From the NCBI RefSeq assembly GCF_918797505.1, contig NC_092800.1, forward strand, positions 1,364,001 through 1,428,000: DNA of 64,000 bases, read 5' to 3'. Both the position numbers and the translations under genes were made by a program. Position 1 is the first letter of the stretch, and each line of letters begins with the position of its first letter. This document shows, one piece after another, positions 62,812-64,000 of the stretch. The stretch is from Bemisia tabaci. Lineage: Eukaryota; Arthropoda; Insecta; Hemiptera; Aleyrodidae. The notes beneath the pieces are model-generated. The model was not told the DNA's origin, ran no database searches, and saw only the letters and a program-made list of their open reading frames with translations.

Positions 62812-62948
62812 TGACCAAATTTTGCAATAAGTAACCACTATAAATGGCTCATTTCAGGAACGACATATTTAACATTAGTTTCTCAATGCAAATAGGTTAT
62901 TTCAGGGTTAATTCAGCAATTGAAGTTCCTTTTTGCAAAATGTACTCA
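62812..62948. mobile_element. MITE, family M2 subtype D, diverged
   Basis: TGACCAAATTTTGCAATAAG at left and TTTTTGCAAAATGTACTCA at right, flanked by AATT (62808-62811 and 62949-62952). Confidence 0.82.
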
Positions 62949-63059
62949 AATTTCAATTTTGCCTTAAAATTGTCAGCGGCTATTTGGAGTGTTCTCAAAG
63001 GATAAAACTGCTTGCGATTTATCCCTCTTGCAGCAAAAATTTTAATTTCTTCAGGCTCA

Positions 63060-63108
63060 GTTTGGCAAAGTTTTACGGTTCATAGGGCGTTTTTCCTCAG
63101 CATGACCA
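63060..63108. repeat. M3 right-end fragment
   Basis: TTTGGCAAAG-TTACGGTTCAT and GCGTTTTTCCTCAGCATGAC match the M3 right arm only. Confidence 0.6.
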
Positions 63109-63448
63109 TCCAGGGCTGATGATGTTGACCCTCGACCCCTGATAAAAGCGTAAAATCGGCAACGGGAACCGGAAGGAATGAAAAAAGAAAGAACAAAAAA
63201 AACTTGACTAAAAAAACAGCGTGATTGAAGCTTCCATAATTTATTCCGATACGATATATTTTTTCCCCCTTTTTATTCCTCGTTTTTCATTCGTTTACCC
63301 TTTCAATCGGGGGTTGTTTTATGTCTGTTTTCATGACTGTCCGATCATCATCAGAAAGTGAGCGACGCGACGTCGAGATTCAATTCCCGGGCTGCGCTGC
63401 CAGGTCGCAGCGAATCTCACGAATTCCCCGTTTGTCGGGGAGACGGAA

Positions 63449-63648
63449 GAACGTAGCTTCATTTCAAGGCGGAAACTTGAGTAAAGCGATTAAGCTTCTC
63501 ACAAAAATATGGCTGCATGTGCGTTATCCGTCTATAATTTTGCCGATTTTTGCACCTAGTCGAGGAAAAATCTGTGGAATTTTCAGTCATAACCCTCAAA
63601 AATTTCCATGTTGAAATAAAAATTTAACTTTTTTTGCAACGTTAATAT
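63449..63648. repeat. M8-family element, diverged
   Basis: AGAACGTAGCTTCATTTCAAG, GTCGAGGAAAAATCTGTGGA and TTTTGCAACGTTAATATG keep the M8 order. A 97-codon frame across it has no domain. Confidence 0.55.
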
Positions 63649-63649
63649 G

Positions 63650-63655
63650 CACTGG

Positions 63656-63687
<32 letters not shown>

Positions 63688-63899
63688 ACATTGGATCTAG
63701 AGCCCAGACTCTTGAAAACATTGACAAGAAAAAAGACTCTTGATTCAATCGGATTTTTGCTTGAATCAAAACGGAATCCGCTTAAATTAAGAGGTTTGGT
63801 TCTTGATTTAAGCTAGATTCTGATTGAATCAAGAGTACTTTTTCTTGTCGATGTTTTTAAGAGTCTGGACTCTAGATCCAATGTGTTTTTTTTCCAGTG
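63650..63899. mobile_element. CACTG-ended MITE, family M1, copy 8
   Basis: CACTGG...CCAGTG ends are flanked by TG on both sides (63648-63649 and 63900-63901). The left A run is expanded to about 26 bases, so it is longer than other copies. Confidence 0.93.
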
Positions 63900-64000
63900 T
63901 GTAGTTGCGTTTTTGCGTCTGCAATTTCTCTAATGCTTAATTTTTTTAACAGAGAACTAAACCACTCTTAACACACTCAACTTCCTGGAAACTCACCATA

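Overview
The window looks like repeat-dense intergenic or intronic DNA from an animal, most probably an insect nuclear genome. It is AT-rich and has no operons, no bacterial-type gene packing, and no intact protein-coding gene that I can recognise. Dozens of short palindromic DNA-transposon derivatives (MITEs), minisatellites, polypyrimidine tracts and nested insertions fill it. Two mitochondrial-DNA-like segments use a mitochondrial code in which TGA reads as Trp. From memory, several MITE termini resemble sequences of whiteflies (Bemisia, Hemiptera). I cannot verify this, so treat the species guess as a hypothesis.

MITE families, named here for reference. M1: CACTGG ends and 2-bp target duplications, 8 copies, CACTA/EnSpm-like. 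M2: GGAC-type ends and 4-bp A/T-only duplications, about 14 copies in three subtypes. M3: CTGCCGTGCTAAGG ends, about 10 copies. M4: TCGACGGTG ends in a TA target, several copies plus many decayed relatives. M5 and M6: hAT-like, with 8-bp duplications. M7: TTAA target, 3 full copies. M8: AAGGAACGTAAC ends, 5 copies. M9: GCTGATTATTG ends. M10: CAGAAAGGAACC ends. M11: GAGGAGCTTGAAGG ends. M12: GTGGATCGGG ends.

Layout. 0-5.6 kb: an M11 MITE, two copies of a folded GC-rich module, a 12-bp polypyrimidine minisatellite, a tRNA-like sequence with pol III boxes, a 935-bp foldback element and degenerate tandem repeats. 5.6-16.7 kb: M1, M2, M3, M4, M5, M7, M8 and M12 copies and a 3-copy tandem repeat. 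16.9-19.6 kb: a relatively unique CpG-enriched stretch that could be a host promoter or first exon, then decayed M4 copies. 19.6-23.7 kb: two large palindromes with a MITE at each centre, then an 11-unit minisatellite (135 and 128 bp periods). 23.8-30.6 kb: a GC-rich SINE-like block and scattered MITEs. 30.6-33.5 kb: unique sequence, a diverged duplication and a mitochondrial ND2/tRNA-like insert. 34-41.9 kb: MITEs, a truncated LINE 3' end and two M7 elements sharing one TTAA. 41.9-49.6 kb: a 418-bp foldback, GAGTAA satellite, a 670-bp palindrome and a MULE-like element carrying a transposase exon fragment. 50-55 kb: a second mitochondrial tRNA-Phe insert, a second LINE tail and nested M4 copies. 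55-64 kb: a CpG-rich island, unique sequence and more MITEs.

The sequences with recognisable coding ancestry are the MULE transposase fragment (about 48.6-49.07 kb, minus), two C-terminal LINE ORF2 fragments (39.2-39.5 and 52.85-52.95 kb, plus) and an ND2-like mitochondrial fragment (33.2-33.46 kb). All are decayed or truncated. The other open frames are short or are products of low-complexity or tandem-repeat DNA.
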